A stretch of DNA of 64,000 nt from assembly GCF_029968015.1 (NCBI RefSeq), contig NZ_JASCIS010000038.1:1-64000 (forward strand), written 5' to 3'. Shown here one piece after another: positions 16,596 through 25,059 of the stretch. Under the pieces are notes generated by a model. The model saw only the letters and a program-made list of their open reading frames with translations. It did not search any database and was not told the origin of the DNA. Within the stretch, counting starts at the first letter, position 1. Each line of letters begins with the position of its first letter. The translations under genes were made by a program, and so were the position numbers. The stretch is from Streptomyces luteolus (lineage in GTDB: Bacteria > Actinomycetota > Actinomycetes > Streptomycetales > Streptomycetaceae).

Positions 16596-17489
16596 TCATC
16601 TCCGCGTCAGCATGCTCAGGCTGTTGGCGGCGACGATCGCGCCGATGCTCGCCCACTCCGTCCATCCGAGCCCCTGCCCGAGTCCGATCCACCCGACCAG
16701 GGCGGCCAGTACGGGGTTGACGCTCATGAACAGCCCGAACGCCTGGGCCGGCACCCGGCGCAGGGTGCACAGGTCCGCGAGGTACGGGACCGCCGACGAC
16801 AGCACCCCCGCGGCGACGGCGAAGCCGACGGCCGCGAGGCCCGGCGGATCCCGCAGCACCACGACGAGCCCGACCGGCAGGAACATCAGCGCCGAGACCC
16901 CGGCCGCGACCGCGCTCCCCTGCGCCCCGGGCACCCGGCGGCCGACAGTGCGGTTGAGCAGGATGTACGAGGCCCAGCAGACCGCGGCGAGCAGGCCGAG
17001 CGCCATGCCGACGTAGTCGGTGGACGGCTGCGGCCGCATCAGGACGACGACTCCCGCGGCGGCGATCAGCGCACAGCAGGCGTCCACGCGGCGGCGCGCG
17101 GCGGTCAGCGCGACGGCGAGCGGGCCGAGGAACTCCAGGGTGACGGCGAGGCCGAGGCCGATGCGGTCGATGGCGCTGTAGAGCGAGAGGTTCATGGTCC
17201 CGAACACCACGGCGAGCAGCAGCATGGGCCGCCACTGCGCCCAGGTGTAGGACCTCAACCGCGGTCTGCCGACGGCGAGGAGGACGACGGCCGCGACGTA
17301 CTGCCGTACCGCCACGACGCCCACCGGGCCGAGGGCGGGGAAGGCCAGCGAGCCGATGGCGGCGCCGGTCTGGTTGGACAGTCCGCTGCCCGCCATCGCG
17401 GCCGCACCGGCGATCCGCCCACCGGCAGGGGCGGTTGCCGCGGGCCCGGAGTGGACGGCCGCGGACTCGGAGGCTCCCGTGACGCTCAT
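16596..17489 (-). CDS. EamA family (RhtA-like) exporter
   Basis: A 297-residue membrane protein with two EamA repeats and about ten helices (GPVGVVAVRQYVAAVVLLAVGRPRLRS...MNLSLYSAIDRIGLGLAVTLEFLGPLAVAL in the first half, VCWASYILLNRTVGRR in the second). This matches the RhtA/threonine-homoserine exporter subgroup of drug/metabolite transporters. The ATG giving MSVTG is preferred; the frame is open 18 codons further but runs into the intergenic operator. It is divergent from a LysR regulator, the classic arrangement for a regulator and its exporter target. Substrate probably an amino acid or analogue. Confidence 0.85.
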   Translation of the reverse strand: MSVTGASESAAVHSGPAATAPAGGRIAGAAAMAGSGLSNQTGAAIGSLAFPALGPVGVVAVRQYVAAVVLLAVGRPRLRSYTWAQWRPMLLLAVVFGTMNLSLYSAIDRIGLGLAVTLEFLGPLAVALTAARRRVDACCALIAAAGVVVLMRPQPSTDYVGMALGLLAAVCWASYILLNRTVGRRVPGAQGSAVAAGVSALMFLPVGLVVVLRDPPGLAAVGFAVAAGVLSSAVPYLADLCTLRRVPAQAFGLFMSVNPVLAALVGWIGLGQGLGWTEWASIGAIVAANSLSMLTRR

Positions 17490-17558
17490 GCCGCCGAGCC
17501 TGCGCCCGCCCCAGCCATACGCAAAATGCGCCCCATGGGTCATCTATACGATGGAGTT
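17490..17558. promoter_or_regulatory. shared EamA/LysR promoter region
   Basis: The 69-bp divergent spacer contains CGCAAAATGCG (17520-17530), an inverted repeat of CGCA/TGCG around AAA, lying between the two start codons. LysR proteins usually bind such a dyad to activate the divergent gene and repress themselves. Confidence 0.5.
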
Positions 17559-18413
17559 ATGGATCTGGAACTGCGGCAGCTGCGCTGTCTCGTCGCGATC
17601 GTCGACGAGGGCAGCTTCACGGACGCCGCCATCGCCCTCGGCGTCTCCCAGGCGGCCGTGTCCCGTACGCTCGCCTCGCTCGAACGCGCCCTGGGCGTAC
17701 GGCTGCTCCGGCGCACCTCCCGCGAGGTGGCGCCGACCGCGACCGGGCTGCGGGTGGTGGCGCAGGCCCGGCGGGTGCTCGGGGAGGCGGAGGCGCTGGT
17801 CGAGGAGGCCACCTCGGGCCATACGCTCCTGCGGGTCGGGTACGCCTGGTCGGCCCTCGGCAAGCACACCGCCGCGTTCCAGCGCCGCTGGGCCCAGGCC
17901 CACCCCGGTACGGAGCTGCGCCTGGTCCGGGTCAACTCCGCGACCGCGGGGCTCGCCGAGGGCGCCTGCGATCTGGCGGTGGTGCGCAGGCCGCTGGAGG
18001 AGCGGCGGTTCGACTCCGCGATCGTCGGCCTGGAACGCAGGCTGTGCGCCCTGCCCGGTGACGACCCGCTGGCCCGGCGCCGCTCGGTCCGCCTCGCCGA
18101 CCTCGAAGGGCGCACCATCCTCGTCGACCGGCGCACGGGCACCACGACCGCCGAACTCTGGCCGCAGGGCGCCCGCCCCCGGACCGAGGACACGCACGAC
18201 GTGGACGACTGGCTGACGGTGATCTCCAGCGGCCGCTGCGTCGGCATGACCGCCGAGGCCACCGCGCACCAGTACGCCCGCCGCGGCATCGTCTACCGTC
18301 CGGTCCGCGACGCCGAACCCATCGCCGTACGCCTCGCCTGGTGCCGGGACGACGCGCACCCGGCGACGCAGGCGGCGGTCGAACTCCTCACGAGCCTCTA
18401 CCGCAAGGGCTGA
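17559..18413 (+). CDS. LysR family transcriptional regulator
   Basis: A 284-residue regulator with an N-terminal LysR winged helix (MDLELRQLRCLVAIVDEGSFTDAAIALGVSQAAVSRTLASLERALGVRLLRR) and a periplasmic-binding-like effector domain (residues about 90-284). The ATG giving MDLELRQ is the family start, with GGAG upstream. It is divergent from the EamA exporter and likely activates it when the exported metabolite accumulates. Its last 16 nt overlap the 3' end of the opposite-strand GNAT gene. Confidence 0.92.
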   Translation: MDLELRQLRCLVAIVDEGSFTDAAIALGVSQAAVSRTLASLERALGVRLLRRTSREVAPTATGLRVVAQARRVLGEAEALVEEATSGHTLLRVGYAWSALGKHTAAFQRRWAQAHPGTELRLVRVNSATAGLAEGACDLAVVRRPLEERRFDSAIVGLERRLCALPGDDPLARRRSVRLADLEGRTILVDRRTGTTTAELWPQGARPRTEDTHDVDDWLTVISSGRCVGMTAEATAHQYARRGIVYRPVRDAEPIAVRLAWCRDDAHPATQAAVELLTSLYRKG

Positions 18414-18973
18414 GCTCCTCCCGCCTGGGGCAGCGGGATCTCGAAGTGCACCGTCCCCACCCCGGGGCCGTGCTCGCCGGTCGTGCGGGCGTCGAAGACC
18501 TCCTTCGCCAGGCTGCGCCAGAAGCCTTCCGCGCCGGGGGCGTTGACGTTGGTGTGCAGGTAGACGCAGTCGTAGCCGGGGGTCGTCGCGGCGAACGCGC
18601 AGGCCTGTCGCACCAGCGTCCGCGCGAGGCCGTGCCGCCGGTGTTCCGGATGGACGTAGACCCGCACGAGCTGTGCGGTCGTGCCGCAGGGGTAGCGCTC
18701 GGCGAGCCATCGGGGGTGCGGCGGGTGGGCGGGGCCGGCGGACCGTACGCCCGTCGTCGCCACCACGTTCCCCTCGTGCAGCGCGACCAGGAGCAGGTGG
18801 CGCGGCTCGTCCAGATAGGTCTGCGCGAGGTCGATGACGTCGCGGTGCCAGGCGGGGACGTAGCCGTAGCCGAAGTCCCGGTAGAAGGTGTCGAGCATCA
18901 GGCGGCGCGCGTCCGGCAGGTCGTCCGGGGTGGCGGGGCGGATCGTGTACGTCGGGGGCAGGGGGTGGCCCAT
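18398..18973 (-). CDS. GNAT family N-acetyltransferase
   Basis: A 191-residue acetyltransferase of the GNAT fold. TIRPATPDDLPDARRLMLDTF is the beta1-alpha1 start; the acetyl-CoA pyrophosphate loop is VRVYVHPEHRRHGLARTLV (Q/R-x-x-G-x-G/A variant), followed by LHTNVNAPGAEGFWRSL. The acceptor is unknown. It ends inside the LysR gene by a 16-nt antisense overlap, and is 65 nt upstream (in its own direction, downstream) of the aminopeptidase gene, so it may be read from the same leftward transcript. Confidence 0.85.
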   Translation of the reverse strand: MGHPLPPTYTIRPATPDDLPDARRLMLDTFYRDFGYGYVPAWHRDVIDLAQTYLDEPRHLLLVALHEGNVVATTGVRSAGPAHPPHPRWLAERYPCGTTAQLVRVYVHPEHRRHGLARTLVRQACAFAATTPGYDCVYLHTNVNAPGAEGFWRSLAKEVFDARTTGEHGPGVGTVHFEIPLPQAGGAQPLR

Positions 18974-19038
18974 GGCTGGTCTCCGGGTAGGTCGTGGCGG
19001 GGCTTGAAGGGGATCAGAGGGTCAGAGGTTCAGGGGGG

Positions 19039-20547
19039 TCAGGGGGTCGGTTCGGGGAGTCCCGGTCCGGTGCAGTGCACGGGCTGGTCCGGCACGGTTC
19101 CGTCGACGAGGTACGCGGCCGTCGTCTCGTCCACACAGGCGTTGCCGCGGCTGGCGAACACGCCGTGCGAGTAGTCGTCGTGGAGGGTGATCAGGCGCGA
19201 TCCCGGGAGCCGGTGGGCGAGTTGGCGGGCGCCTTCGATCGGGGTGACGGGGTCGTGTGCGGAGGCGACGAGGAGTACGGGCGGGGCCTCGGGGCTGCCG
19301 AGCGGGGTGCGCGCGGCCGGCTCGTGGTGCCAGTACGCGCAGGTGGATGCCTCCATGCCGGTCAGCACGGGCAGCGGGTCGGCGCGGCGGGTGGCGCGGA
19401 TGTCCGCGAGGATCCGGTCGGGCGTGGGGCCGGGCCCGTCGGCGCACTTCACGGTGCGGTTGGCGGCCTCGAAGGTGCGTGACTCGGGGCTGTCGTGCGG
19501 CTCCGACGGGCGCAGCCCAGTGACGTCGCCGTCCCGCAGATAGGTGCGGATGCCGTCGGCGAGCGGCTCCCAGCGTTCGGTGCGGCCGAGCGCGCGGTAC
19601 ACGGCGCGGTCGAACTCGGCTGCGCCGAAGCCGTGTTGGGGAGATTCCCCGAGTCCTCGGCGGGTGCGCTCGTAGGCGTCGCGTACGTCGGCCGGGTCGT
19701 CGCCGAGGCCGAAGCGGGACGCGTGCCGGGCGGTCCAGGCGAAGAACACCGCGCGCTGGCGCAGGAGTTCACGGCTCTGCCGGACGTCGAAGTCGTACCA
19801 GGACCACGGTCCGACCACGCTGTCGAGCACCATCCGGCCGACGCGGTGCGGGAATCGGTGGGCGTAGGCGGCGCCGAGGTAGCTGCCGTAGGAGACGCCG
19901 AGGAAGTGCGTGCGGCGTTCGCCGAGCGCGGCGCGGATGGCGTCCATGTCGCGGGCGGTCGCGGTGGTCGACAGGTGCGGCAGGGCCTCGCCGACTCCGG
20001 CTGCGCAGTCGTCGGCCATGCGGTCGAGGGAGTCCAGGTACGCGGACTCGGCTGCCGCGCCGACCGGTACCGGGTCGGCGGCCGGGCTGTCGAAGAGGCC
20101 GCCCATGGGGCCGCAGTCGGCGGGGGCGCTGTGCCTGGTGCCGCGCGGGTCGAATCCGATGACGTCGTACGCGCGGCGCACGCTCTCGGGGAGTTTCGCC
20201 CGCTTCGTCACCGCGTACGGCAGTCCGGAGCCGCCCGGTCCGCCGGGGTTGACGAGCAGCGCGCCGCGCCGTTCGGCGGGGGTTCCGGAGGCGGGGACGC
20301 GGGAGACGGCGATGCGTATGCGCTTGCCGTGCGGCTCGCTCCAGTCGAGGGGCACGTCGAGTGCGCCGCATTCGACGCGGTCCGGCGCGGGCGGCGCGGG
20401 GACCGAGTCCGGGCAGGCGCCGAAGCGGAGGGCGGGAGCGGCCTGAGCGGCTCGGGCCGGTGGTGCCGGAGCGAGCGTGGCGAAGGCGGCGGTGAGGGCG
20501 GTGGCGGCGCAGAGCACGCTGCGGCCGGGGCGTACGGCAGGGGGCAC
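19039..20547 (-). CDS. secreted tripeptidyl aminopeptidase, alpha/beta hydrolase
   Basis: A 502-residue exported serine peptidase of the Streptomyces Tap/SlpD family, removing tripeptides from protein N-termini outside the cell. A Sec signal peptide (VLCAATALTAAFATLAPAPPARA) precedes the mature part. Family motifs: the oxyanion region LLVNPGGPGGSG, the DPRGTRHS segment, the nucleophile elbow GVSYGSYLG, the acid in ASAHDPVTP and the His in HDDYSHGVF. Four-Cys TAP C-terminal domain features are present (TCAYW, GNACVD). The GTG start is preceded by GGAAACGCGAG. It is divergent from the metallophore-type operon and shares its regulatory spacer, so it may be co-regulated. Confidence 0.9.
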   Translation of the reverse strand: MPPAVRPGRSVLCAATALTAAFATLAPAPPARAAQAAPALRFGACPDSVPAPPAPDRVECGALDVPLDWSEPHGKRIRIAVSRVPASGTPAERRGALLVNPGGPGGSGLPYAVTKRAKLPESVRRAYDVIGFDPRGTRHSAPADCGPMGGLFDSPAADPVPVGAAAESAYLDSLDRMADDCAAGVGEALPHLSTTATARDMDAIRAALGERRTHFLGVSYGSYLGAAYAHRFPHRVGRMVLDSVVGPWSWYDFDVRQSRELLRQRAVFFAWTARHASRFGLGDDPADVRDAYERTRRGLGESPQHGFGAAEFDRAVYRALGRTERWEPLADGIRTYLRDGDVTGLRPSEPHDSPESRTFEAANRTVKCADGPGPTPDRILADIRATRRADPLPVLTGMEASTCAYWHHEPAARTPLGSPEAPPVLLVASAHDPVTPIEGARQLAHRLPGSRLITLHDDYSHGVFASRGNACVDETTAAYLVDGTVPDQPVHCTGPGLPEPTP

Positions 20548-20597
20548 GGGTCTCGCGTTTCCGGGAAGGGGGGCGCCGCCGAGGTGGCGGCAGCAGA

Positions 20598-20621
20598 TGA
20601 CAATGAAAACGATTGTCGATA
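20598..20621. promoter_or_regulatory. Zur/Fur-like box
   Basis: GACAATGAAAACGATTGTC (20599-20617) is a 19-bp dyad with 6-bp perfect arms. Its centre, TGAAAACGATTGTC, closely resembles the actinobacterial Zur operator (TGAAAATGATTTTCA-like) and not the DmdR1/IdeR iron box (TTAGGTTAGGCT type). It is the AT-richest spot of the spacer between the divergent aminopeptidase and ATP-grasp genes, about 90 bp upstream of the latter. Zinc-responsive repression is an inference. Confidence 0.6.
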
Positions 20622-20709
20622 AGGTCCCTCTCGGTCAAGCCGACGGGCCGGACGAGTGCCGTCGCGCACAGGGCCGTCATGCTCAATCACGCGGTGAAAA
20701 GGGGACGTT

Positions 20710-21969
20710 GTGGCACATCTGCTGATGATCGAGAGCTGGGTGGGATCGATGAGCAGACTGCTGCCTCGGGCCGTCCGTGAGGCCGGTCACGAGTTCACGT
20801 TCCTCACGCGGGAGCTGCACCACTACCTGCGCTCGGCCCCCGAGGGCACCGCGCACCCGCTGCTCGGGGCGCGCCACCTGCTGACCGCCGAGACCAACGA
20901 CACCGAGGCGCTGCTGCCCTTCGTCGAGCGGGCCCACGACGCGCTGCGCTTCGACGGGGTGATCACGTCGTGCGACTACTACCTCCCCACGGCCGCCCGG
21001 ATCGCCGACCGGCTCGGCCTTCCCGGCCCCACGGCGGAGTCCGTCGCGAGCGCCTGCCGCAAGGACATGACGCGCCGGGTCCTGGCCGACGCCGGGGTGC
21101 CGGGGCCGCGGTTCGCGCTGTGCGGGAGCCTGGCCGAGGCCGCCGACGCGGCGCGTGAGCTCGGCTTCCCGCTGGTCCTCAAGCCCGTCGACCTGTGCGC
21201 GGGGATGTTCGTCCGCCGGGTGGACGACGAGGCGGAGCTGGCCCGCGCCCACCGGGCGCTCGCCGACTTCCCGGTCAACGCCCGCGGCCAGCGCCGCGAC
21301 CCCGTCGTCCTCCTGGAGGAGCTGCTCGACGGGCCGGAGGTGAGCGTCGAGACCGTGTCGTACGGCGGTTCCGCGCGCGTCGTCGGTGTCACCGACAAGA
21401 GCGTGAGCGGGGCGCCCGCGTTCATCGAGACGGGGCACATGTTCCCCGCGGCGCTCGCGACGGCGGACGCCGAGGCCGCCGCGGAGACGGCCTGCGCGGC
21501 CCTGAAGGCGCTCGGCCTCGACGAGGTCGTGGCGCACACCGAGATCAAGCTGACCGCCGCGGGCCCGCGCGTCGTGGAGGTCAACCCCCGGCCCGCGGGC
21601 AACCGCATCACCGAACTCGTCCGGCACGTCACCGCCATCGACCTCGCCGCGGCCGCGGTGGACGTCGCGCTCGGCCGCGCACCCGACCTGGAACGCAGGA
21701 CGACGGGGCTGAGCAGCGCCGCGATCGGCTTCCTCGTACCGCAGGCGGCGGGGACGCTGACGGCGGTCGAGGGGGCGGACCAAGTGCGGGGCGCCGAGGG
21801 CCTGTTGGAGCTTCAGCTCGCCGAGGCGGGCAAGGCGGTGAAGGCCGCGGGCAGCAACAACGAGTACCTGGGGCACGTCATGGCAGGAGACGCGGACGGG
21901 CCCGGCGCACGGAGCCGCGTCGAGGCGCTGCTCGCCGCGCTCTCTTTGCAGGTGGAGGCCGCCCGATGA
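20710..21969 (+). CDS. ATP-grasp ligase (first gene of candidate metallophore operon)
   Basis: A 419-residue ATP-grasp carboxylate-amine ligase, related to L-amino-acid ligases and PurK/carbamoyl-phosphate-type folds. N-terminal pre-ATP-grasp domain (residues 1-100); ATP lid and lysine in GFPLVLKPVDLCAG; VLLEELLDGPEVSVETVSYGG; Mg-binding EIKLTAAGPRVVEVNPRPAGN, with the usual E/N pair. Expected to activate a carboxylate as acyl-phosphate and condense it with an amine, for example making a dipeptide-like backbone. GTG start with GGGGAC upstream. The stop overlaps the next start (ATGA), and it heads ten co-directional genes. Confidence 0.88.
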   Translation: MAHLLMIESWVGSMSRLLPRAVREAGHEFTFLTRELHHYLRSAPEGTAHPLLGARHLLTAETNDTEALLPFVERAHDALRFDGVITSCDYYLPTAARIADRLGLPGPTAESVASACRKDMTRRVLADAGVPGPRFALCGSLAEAADAARELGFPLVLKPVDLCAGMFVRRVDDEAELARAHRALADFPVNARGQRRDPVVLLEELLDGPEVSVETVSYGGSARVVGVTDKSVSGAPAFIETGHMFPAALATADAEAAAETACAALKALGLDEVVAHTEIKLTAAGPRVVEVNPRPAGNRITELVRHVTAIDLAAAAVDVALGRAPDLERRTTGLSSAAIGFLVPQAAGTLTAVEGADQVRGAEGLLELQLAEAGKAVKAAGSNNEYLGHVMAGDADGPGARSRVEALLAALSLQVEAAR

Positions 21970-22808
21970 GCACGATCACCGATGTCCCGCGCATACGGTC
22001 CACCGCCTCGTCGTACGAGGATCTCGTCGCGGGCGTGCTGCGCGGGGAGTTCGGGCCCGACCCGAGTGCCCAGCGGGTCTCGGTGGCGTTCACCACACGG
22101 CAGGCCGTACGCCACGAGGGGCGCGGCGGCGGGTACCGCAACGAGGTGCTCAGCCTGCGCCTGGGCGAGGCCGTCGGGTCCTGCGCGGTCGAGCCGGGTG
22201 CGCTGTCCGACGGCGCGGTGGAGGAGTGCGTCGGGGCGGACATCGCCCAACTCCTCGGCCACGCGGACCTTTCGGTGCGGGTGGCGGCGCTCGACGCGTA
22301 TCTGATGCGCGCCTGGCCGCACGGTCCCGGGAACGGTGCGCGGCCCTTCGCCCTGCCCGCCGGCAGCTCGCTGGAGAAGTCGCGGGCGCGGGCGCGGGGT
22401 GTGGTGGAGCTGATCGACGCCGAGCCGGGGGCGACCGTGCTCGTGGTGGGCGTCGTCAACTCACTGCTCGAAGCGCTGCGGGCGCGCGGTCTCGCGTATG
22501 TGCCGTGTGATCTGAAGGGCGGTACGACCGAGTGGGGCGAGCCCGTCCGTACCGACGCGCTCGCCGAGCTGGAGGGCTGTGACGTGGTGCTCGCGTCCGG
22601 GATGACGCTCGGCAACGGCAGTTTCGAACCGCTGCGGCAGCATGCGCGGCGGCACGGCAGGCAACTCGTGATGTTCGCGCAGACCGGGAGCGCGGTACTC
22701 CCCCGGCTGATCGGCTCCGGTGTGAGCGCGGTCTGCGCCGAGCCGTATCCGTTCTTCTGGCTGGACGGCGGGCCGGGCACCGTGCACCGCTACGGAGCGG
22801 GCCGATGA
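21966..22808 (+). CDS. DUF364-like Rossmann protein (putative heavy-metal chelation family)
   Basis: A 280-residue protein resembling the DUF4213/DUF364 pair, a family labelled as putative heavy-metal chelation and often found near metal transport genes. The N-terminal half (residues 1-150) is the enolase-N-like part; the C-terminal half has a Rossmann-like core: ATVLVVGVVNSLLEAL, then CDVVLASGMTLGNGSFEPL and QLVMFAQTGSAVLPRLIGSGVSAVC. It lacks an obvious catalytic motif. Coupled by 4-nt overlaps to both neighbours. A role in metal handling or in making the ligand is inferred from family and context only. Confidence 0.7.
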   Translation: MSTITDVPRIRSTASSYEDLVAGVLRGEFGPDPSAQRVSVAFTTRQAVRHEGRGGGYRNEVLSLRLGEAVGSCAVEPGALSDGAVEECVGADIAQLLGHADLSVRVAALDAYLMRAWPHGPGNGARPFALPAGSSLEKSRARARGVVELIDAEPGATVLVVGVVNSLLEALRARGLAYVPCDLKGGTTEWGEPVRTDALAELEGCDVVLASGMTLGNGSFEPLRQHARRHGRQLVMFAQTGSAVLPRLIGSGVSAVCAEPYPFFWLDGGPGTVHRYGAGR

Positions 22809-24013
22809 CCGCCCTGACGACCGCGCACCCCACGCCTGCCCTCCAACACCCGCCGGGCAACCGGGAGTTGCTCCGGCTGCTCGGCGGCACCCCGCTCGCG
22901 CACGTCGGCGTCGATCTGCCGTGTCCGCAGCCCGGCTTCTGGGCGAAGCTCGAAGGGCTCGGCGCGGGCGGCATGAAGGCGCGGGCGGCCGTGTCGATGC
23001 TGCTCGGCGCCCGTGAGCGGGGCGAGCTGCGGCCCGGCGCGCCGGTGGTGGAGTCCACATCGGGGACGCTCGGCGTCGGTCTGGCCTTCGCCGGGCAGGC
23101 GCTCGGCCATCCGATCGTGCTCGTCGGCGATGCCGAACTGGAGCCGTCCATGCGGCAGTTGCTGCGCGCGCACGGCGCCCGGGTCGAGATCGTCGACCGG
23201 CCGGAGGCCGAGGGCGGCTGGCAGGCGGCGCGGCTTGCCCGGCTGCGCGCCCTGCTCACGCAGCTCCCGGACGCGTACTGGCCGGACCAGTACAACAACC
23301 CGGACAACACCGCGGGTTACGCCTCGCTCGCCGCCGAACTCGCCGCACAGCTGGACCACTTGGACGTCCTGGTGTGCAGTGTCGGCACCGGCGGGCACAG
23401 TGCGGGCGTCATCGGTCCGCTGCGGCGGCACTGGCCGCGCCTGCGCCTGATCGGCGTGGACGCCACCGGCTCGACGATCTTCGGCCAGCCCCAGCGCCCG
23501 CGCCTGATGCGCGGCCTGGGCAGCTCCATCCATCCGCGCAACGTCGCCTACGACGCGTTCGACGAGGTGCACTGGGTGGGCCCGGCCGAGGCCGCCGACG
23601 CCTGCCGCCGGCTTGCCTCCGGTGCGTTCGTCAGCGGTGGCTGGAGCACCGGGGCGGCCGCGCTCGTCGCCGCCTGGGCGGCCCGCGTCCATCCGGGAGC
23701 GGTGGTCGCGACGGTCTTCCCGGACGGTCCGCACCGCTACCTGAACAGCGTGTACGACGACGACTTCGCCGCCGCGCACGGCATCGACCGCGCCACCGCC
23801 GCCGTACGCCCGATGGAGATCCCCTCACCTCACGCCGTGGAGGCCACCGGCTGGGTCCGGTGCCGCACCGTCACCGACCCGCTCGCCGCCCCGGCCCTCG
23901 GCGGTCGTTCGGCAGGCCACGGCAGTCCGGCCGGCATACACGTGCCCGGCCCCGGCAGTCCGCCCGGCACACACGTGCCCGGCCCCAGCACCCCAGTGGA
24001 AGAACACCAGTGA
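22805..24013 (+). CDS. PLP-dependent cysteine synthase/SbnA-like enzyme
   Basis: A 402-residue fold-type II PLP enzyme like cysteine synthase, cystathionine beta-synthase and SbnA (which makes a 2,3-diaminopropionate precursor). The likely PLP lysine is in LGAGGMKARAAVS (the SVKDR position), the substrate loop is ESTSGTLGVGLAF, and the phosphate-binding loop is SVGTGGHSAG. It probably does beta-replacement on an activated serine. The first ~340 residues cover the catalytic fold; the Gly/Pro-rich C-terminal tail carries a duplicated 33-nt segment. Starts with ATGA overlap on the upstream gene and ends with a GTGA overlap to the next. Confidence 0.85.
   Translation: MTALTTAHPTPALQHPPGNRELLRLLGGTPLAHVGVDLPCPQPGFWAKLEGLGAGGMKARAAVSMLLGARERGELRPGAPVVESTSGTLGVGLAFAGQALGHPIVLVGDAELEPSMRQLLRAHGARVEIVDRPEAEGGWQAARLARLRALLTQLPDAYWPDQYNNPDNTAGYASLAAELAAQLDHLDVLVCSVGTGGHSAGVIGPLRRHWPRLRLIGVDATGSTIFGQPQRPRLMRGLGSSIHPRNVAYDAFDEVHWVGPAEAADACRRLASGAFVSGGWSTGAAALVAAWAARVHPGAVVATVFPDGPHRYLNSVYDDDFAAAHGIDRATAAVRPMEIPSPHAVEATGWVRCRTVTDPLAAPALGGRSAGHGSPAGIHVPGPGSPPGTHVPGPSTPVEEHQ
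23921..23986. repeat. 33-bp tandem duplication in the PLP gene 3' end
   Basis: Two 33-nt copies differing at three positions encode the GSPAGIHVPGP / GSPPGTHVPGP tail of the PLP enzyme. In frame, outside the catalytic fold. Confidence 0.8.
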
Positions 24014-25059
24014 AGTCCAGTCTGCGCACCGTGCGCCTCCAGCTCACCGAACCCCTGCGAATATCCCGCTCCACCATGGCCGCCCGCGACGCCGTCTGGC
24101 TGACCGTCGAGCACGACGGTCTGTACGGCCACGGCGAGGCCGTCAGCAGTGTCTACTACGGGCTCGACGCCGCCGCACTCGAACGCCAACTGCACGACAA
24201 CAGTAAGTGGTTGAGCGGATTCGCCGGTCCCGAGAGCGCCCTCGAAGCCCTGCGTGAGAGCGGTCGGCCCGGCGTTCCGCCGAGTGTGACGGCCGCCGTG
24301 GAGTCCGCGCTGCTCGACCTGGTCGGCAAGCGCGCGGGCCTTCCCGTCCACCGCCTCCTCGGCGCCGCCTCGGCCCGCCCTTCCGCCGCCACCGCCCGCA
24401 CCCTCGGCATCAGCACACCGGAGGCCGCCGCGAGCCAGGCCGCCGAGCTGGTGGGCGCCGGGTTCTCCGTCCTCAAGGTGAAGTCCGGCACCCCGGACCC
24501 CGCCGACGACCTGGCGCGCGTACGGGCCGTACGGAACGCCGCACCCGAGGCACGGCTGCTGCTCGACCCCAACGGGGCCTGGAGCTTCGCCACCGCCTTC
24601 CAACTCCTGCCCCGATTCGTCGAGTTGGGCGTGGAGGCCGTCGAGCAGCCGCTGCCGCCCGGCACCCCCGACGAGCTGGCCCGGCTCGCCGAGGCCTCGC
24701 CGCTGCCCGTGATCGCGGACGAGGACGCCGTGGATTTTGAAGATGTCCGGCGGCTTGCGGGACGCGTGCGCGGCATCAACGTCAAGCTCGCCAAGTGCGG
24801 TGGCGTGAGCGCGGCGCTGCGGATCGCCGAGCTGGTCGAGGGCACCGGCACCGCGCTGATGCTGGGCTGCCTGACCGCCAGCACCCTCGGCATCGCACCG
24901 GCCGTGCACCTCGTGGACCGGGCCCGCTGGGTCGACCTCGACGGGCATCTGCTGCTCGCGGACGACCCGTGGACGGGCATCGGCGGCGCCGACGGGACCG
25001 TAACCGCCCCTGCCGGTACGGGACTTGGCGTGCGGCCGCGTGCGGGGGTGCGGGCGTGA
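24010..25059 (+). CDS. enolase-superfamily (dipeptide epimerase-like) enzyme
   Basis: A 349-residue member of the muconate-lactonising/dipeptide-epimerase subgroup of the enolase superfamily. The catalytic lysine pair is visible: KVKSG (K162-K164 region) and KLAKCGG; the metal ligands are in LLLDPNGAWS, VEQPLPPG and VIADEDAV. This set fits an L-Ala-D/L-Glu-type epimerase inverting the alpha carbon of a dipeptide or N-acyl amino acid. In this context it may set the stereochemistry of the ligand made by the ATP-grasp and PLP enzymes. GTG start overlapping the previous stop (GTGA), and a GTGA overlap with the following MFS gene. Confidence 0.83.
   Translation: MKSSLRTVRLQLTEPLRISRSTMAARDAVWLTVEHDGLYGHGEAVSSVYYGLDAAALERQLHDNSKWLSGFAGPESALEALRESGRPGVPPSVTAAVESALLDLVGKRAGLPVHRLLGAASARPSAATARTLGISTPEAAASQAAELVGAGFSVLKVKSGTPDPADDLARVRAVRNAAPEARLLLDPNGAWSFATAFQLLPRFVELGVEAVEQPLPPGTPDELARLAEASPLPVIADEDAVDFEDVRRLAGRVRGINVKLAKCGGVSAALRIAELVEGTGTALMLGCLTASTLGIAPAVHLVDRARWVDLDGHLLLADDPWTGIGGADGTVTAPAGTGLGVRPRAGVRA

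Noticed and set aside
20599..20617. Iron (DmdR1/IdeR) or nickel (Nur) box before the ATP-grasp gene
   Set aside because: The sequence lacks the TTAGGTTAGG-type iron pattern and the TTGCA-N5-TTGCAA nickel pattern; the Zur/Fur-like reading fits better.
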